Shown here in pieces: positions 58,701-64,000 of a stretch of DNA of 64,000 nucleotides. The stretch is taken from assembly GCA_048013815.1 (NCBI GenBank), contig CM106586.1, forward strand, positions 10,168,001 to 10,232,000, in the 5' to 3' direction. How positions within the stretch are numbered: the first letter of the stretch is position 1; every line of letters begins with the position of its first letter. The stretch is from Setoptus koraiensis (lineage: Eukaryota; Arthropoda). A program made the position numbers and the translations under genes. The notes beneath the pieces were generated by a model. That model saw nothing but the letters and a program-made list of their open reading frames with translations. It was not told the origin of the DNA and made no database searches.

Positions 58701-59584
58701 TATCGGATAGTGCGGCAACAAGTAGCATTGCAGCAACAAGTACCATTACCACTATTGTAATCATTATCTTCGCCAGCCAGCCAGCAACGGTAGAATACAT
58801 GTCATTAGAGCGACAATTACAATAGTGCCAGCAACACACACGGGAATACGCGAAACACACACACACGAGACAACAACAACTGCCTGTACGTTCGTCATAA
58901 TCAATATAGTTATCGATTTCAACTTGATACTATTATTGCCATTAGTGTTAGTTGCAGTCGCACACGTTCCAGCGCCGCTTACGCTCGTCAGGCAACACAA
59001 TTGTGTCTGCCATCAGCTCACTGTGTCGAACTTTTTCACCATGCGCTCATATTTATAACAGACTACGCTATTTTGTGTGTTAGCGACAAACTCTCAACTT
59101 GAGAGTCTCAAGAGAAACAACCAACTAACAGCAGCATCAATATTGTCAGAGATTCGCCGTCAACTCAACTTTTTACTCCCACTTAGCCCTGTTATCGTGG
59201 GCAACTCGCAACATTCAACAAGTCAGCCGATTAATAGGCTGCCCTCGACCGAGCTGATTATTTTGCGCAAGTGATTCTCTGTGTAGTCGCAAGCTGGCAT
59301 TCGAGCAGCACACACACACCAACGAAGACATTCCATTTTTTGCGTCTGTATCATATAGATTCGTCATATAGAATCATTCGGCAACGCACACACACACACA
59401 CACACAATTGCCACACGGCCCATCGAATTTGAACGCATCTCGCGCCATCGGGCGTGCAACACGCACACACGCTCAAAAGAACAAACACGTACCAGTATCG
59501 CTCAATCTGATTCGACGCACAACGCACCATATTCGCACACCGTCGATCGAACTTTGGCCAGCCACTCGCAACATTCTCGTCACG
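55758..59584. other. Divergent upstream interval, repeat-rich
   Basis: Sits between the secreted-protein gene (minus) and the zinc-finger gene (plus). It contains CA runs at about 57086-57103, 57479-57500, 58463-58486, 58856-58868, 59309-59320 and 59388-59405, a GT run at 57221-57238, and ATATATACC repeats at about 58037-58090. Many overlapping frames, none with a domain. It probably holds promoters and enhancers of both genes. Confidence 0.55.
58437..58461. repeat. 25-bp near-perfect palindrome
   Basis: TGCAAACTCACA, a single central G, then TGTGAGTTTGCA: arms of 12 bp without mismatch. A (CA)n run follows directly. Dimeric binding site or hairpin; unknown. Confidence 0.8.
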
Positions 59585-59668
59585 TCGGACACCCACAATC
59601 GAACACTCGCAGTCGGACGCTCACAATTGGACGCTTACAGTCGGACGCTCACTATCGGACGCTCACAA
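59585..59668. repeat. 14-bp tandem array, six units
   Basis: Units of the form TCGGACGCTCACAA repeat six times head-to-tail with one to four changes each, ending 58 bp before the zinc-finger ATG. There are no spacers, so this is not a CRISPR array. It falls in the likely 5' UTR or core promoter. Confidence 0.85.
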
Positions 59669-59714
59669 TCAAACAGCCAATAGCAATTAGGTAATCGTCA
59701 GGCCGAGCGGATAA

Positions 59715-61314
<1,600 letters not shown>

Positions 61315-61530
61315 TTATCAACAACATCGTTGCAATGCTCCTGGGCTTCTTCAATGAGTGAGTGTCAGCTTCTTATTCTACAACACACAAACACAGCCGC
61401 CTTACTATAAATCGAGTTGAAATTTAATTTTCAATTCGAATTATTAGACGTATCGTCATTTACGACCTCATAGTCGTTCGGACATTAACCCTTACTTCAC
61501 TGTATGCTGCCAAGATCACCACCAACGCTT

Positions 61531-61540
61531 AATAAATAAA
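61531..61540 (+). terminator. Tandem poly(A) signal AATAAATAAA
   Basis: 217 bp after the zinc-finger stop codon. Confidence 0.6.
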
Positions 61541-64000
61541 AATGTTTGTATATATTTAATACAGATATTTATTAGCGTATAGTGTGTGAGATTGTTGTTA
61601 ATGTTGTGTATACATTAGGTGGAAAAGTGGTGGCAATGACTGTAAGGGTTAAACATCTTCAGGGTTAGCACAAGCAACAACTATACGCAACAAAACGACT
61701 ATGCTATGAGAAGTCGAATAATCTCTAATTAATAGAACGGCCATTCTCATGACGCCACCACCGCCGCCGCCTTCGCCGTAAGATTATCAACAACTGATAA
61801 ACTAGTCGTGGAAGGATGCTGATCAACTTACTAACACTAACACTAGTTGAAAAGAGTATTCTTACATTGCAGAAGCCTACCTCCTACATCATATCTATAG
61901 TCGACACATGGAACAACACTAAATGATCAAATATTGCATCGTCGTATCCGTATACATACATATTAGTCGATAAGCAGAACCACAACTACCATATGTATAA
62001 TTATAAATTGCAAGTTTAGAAACAAGTGGCAACAACAACTACAGCAACTGCTTGAATCAACTGTTTCGCCTGCTGTTCTCAGTGAAGATAACCCATCCGA
62101 TTGCTTACCTGGTAGTAGTGTAGGCTGCTTTTGTGTGTACAAAATGAACGATCCAAGTCGATCGAGAATCTTCTTATCAGTGGAATCGTATCAGGCCAGG
62201 GCACAAAGCTATTACTACCACCACCACCACCACCACATGACCAACAACACCAAACACATAATACACACTAATTCCGTATAGCTGCTTACCTGCTCTCACT
62301 CATGAATCTTGAGACGCCAAGACGTATGCAGGGACGATCTTGTTGTGTTGTTTAGTTGTTTTAATTGTACACCGATAGTTACTGTTCATGAACTCTTTAT
62401 GTCCGAGAAATTATTAGTGGACGCCGGTATATATGATACAAGCTCACACACGAAAAGCAATATGTAGTAACATTGAGGCGGTACAGCAGCGTAAAGTCAC
62501 CCTCTTACGGATGATATTTTTCTTATCATTGATCGAGCTAGTTGATCTAGGTAAAGGGTTGTTAAGGAAAAAAGAATAAGAGGGCGACTAAGACAAAATT
62601 CAATTCCTATCAAGTGCAGCAACAACTTGCATAATACACATACATACATACATATATTTATTTATTTATTTATATATGTAGGGACGCATATACATCTCTT
62701 TTTCAAATTGATTAATCTACTTTGTCAGCTTCACACAGTGCACAGAAATATATGTACAGAAAGAGCACCTGATGATGTAGACGCGGGTATGCATAATTAC
62801 ATCTTTGTGTTCCACAAGCCACTATAAAAGTCTAATAGTGGGGTGCACGCAATTGATATTTAATATTGTGAGCACTTGCCTGTCCATGTTGGACTACTAC
62901 CAGTACTACTACTACCTCCGAAGAGTCGATCGGCAATGGTGTAATCCCCATGAATTAACCCTTTTTAAATTAAATATTAAAAGATAGAGGTTCTTCTAAA
63001 TGATAGATAATTATTACATAATAGTAGTGGTCTACTATACGAACTCACTTGGTCAGTCTAAACTGCAAACTAAATGGGACCACTTTAAATAATGCAGTTC
63101 ACTTTAATTGGTAGTGAACATGATGGTGGTGTTGCTGTTGATAGTCAATATAATTGATATTTAGGTCAATTTAATGGAAGCTATGGTCTTAATCAACATG
63201 AAGAAAGAAAGTATTGAAACTATAGAAGAAAAACAAACGGGTAATGGTTCGAGTTGTTATTATCAACTATCGCAAGGTCTTACATGGAGAAGATAAAATA
63301 GCCTGAGATCATTTTAATGTGAGGGTACTTATTACTAGCACGAATAGTGAAACAAACAAACAGAAGAAAAGAGTTGAGGATGATGTTGTTTATTATTGTT
63401 AAGTAACATCAATTTAAAAGTACGAGTATCTAGATAGATTATTCTAATTTAATAATTATTTCTGTTTATATAGCATATCATAGTTTACATGTCTATATGT
63501 ATTTGATAACACATTTAAGTTGCGTAAAATATGAGCATTTTTTTATTTTTAGTATTTATATTTATGAACATAATCATTTAATGGGATAATTGATTGTCTG
63601 TATTACATGGTAATCGCATGTACAGAAAGTTCATACATATTTATTGTATGTATAACATTATGATGGTAACATATGCAAATGTTTGATAATTGTTGATCTG
63701 CTATTTGGCGCATAGATAAAAAAAAATCATGTGTCACTATATTTATTCATAGATAATTCTAATTACTTTGTATTATATAATAAAAAAGTGGATGCCATCG
63801 AATGATGCTATCAAATATACGACCTGCTGTAAAAGATTTACTAAAGCGATACCTCATCGATTCATCATTCTTTAGTTGGTCTTATTAGACCATATAGACT
63901 ATTTTTCGTTTATTGTCTCATACCATACTACGATGATGATAGCACACTTTAGTACTATCAGTATATAAAACTGGTGTTCGCCAAATATAGCACTAACAAC
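61541..64000. other. AT-rich DNA, no gene seen
   Basis: (CCA)7-like run at 62217-62236 and TACATACATA plus TTTA repeats at about 62640-62675. The two 60-66-codon frames near 62627-62987 come from such repeats and AT-rich DNA. Nothing else supportable. Confidence 0.6.

Noticed and set aside
59585-59668. Regular array that might be taken for CRISPR
   Set aside because: Units are contiguous with no spacers, in a eukaryotic 5' flank.
62627-62987. Two short plus frames
   Set aside because: Built from TACA/TTTA repeats and AT-rich DNA; no domain.

Overview
The window looks like animal nuclear DNA. Introns are short (most 80-160 bp, with GT...AG ends), genes carry poly(A) signals, and the proteins are eukaryotic (VPS15, phospholipase C beta, twinfilin, UBAP1, RMI1, PDRG1, ATGL/brummer, SLC17). 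Genes are intron-poor: VPS15 (1213 codons), phospholipase C beta (1178 codons) and twinfilin are single open frames here. An arthropod, perhaps a mite or other chelicerate, fits best, but no marker here proves it. I saw no virus-like element, LTR, transposase, rRNA, tRNA or CRISPR array.

Left gene-rich part (1-21909): RMI1 (cut by the window edge) and PDRG1 lie head-to-tail on the minus strand with only 74 bp between them. UBAP1 (plus) follows, then a broken copy of the twinfilin 3' end, an SLC17-type transporter in five exons (plus), a copy of the UBAP1 tail and intact twinfilin (minus). The duplicated UBAP1-tail/twinfilin-tail block therefore flanks the transporter. Two candidate small spliced genes sit at 8141-8721 and 10426-11173. 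Next come an alpha/beta hydrolase (minus), VPS15/PIK3R4 (plus) and phospholipase C beta (minus).

Middle (21910-48171): about 26 kb with no recognised large gene. It is more GC-rich in places and loaded with microsatellites (GT, TA, AAT, CGTT, CTGG, 12-bp and 26-bp units). Its best content is an unlisted 49-codon reading frame on the minus strand (37552-37701). That frame has one clear membrane helix, a splice-acceptor-like site upstream and an AATAAA 56 bp past its stop. A patch at about 41.8-42.9 kb has protein-like reading in shifting frames and may be a decayed gene.

Right gene-rich part (48172-61314): a patatin-type triglyceride lipase (ATGL/brummer, plus) is tail-to-tail with an 1802-residue secreted protein built of EAR-like ends around a long array of short Asn-Gly repeats (minus). 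After 4 kb of repeat-rich upstream DNA comes a three-finger C2H2 transcription factor with a CtBP-binding PLDLS motif (plus). The last 2.5 kb is AT-rich with nothing I could call.

The genes do not form a pathway as a set. VPS15 (PI3P synthesis) and UBAP1 (ESCRT-I) both act in endosomal sorting, but their proximity is probably chance. Exon limits come from reading frame, phase and splice consensus only; no transcript or database was consulted.
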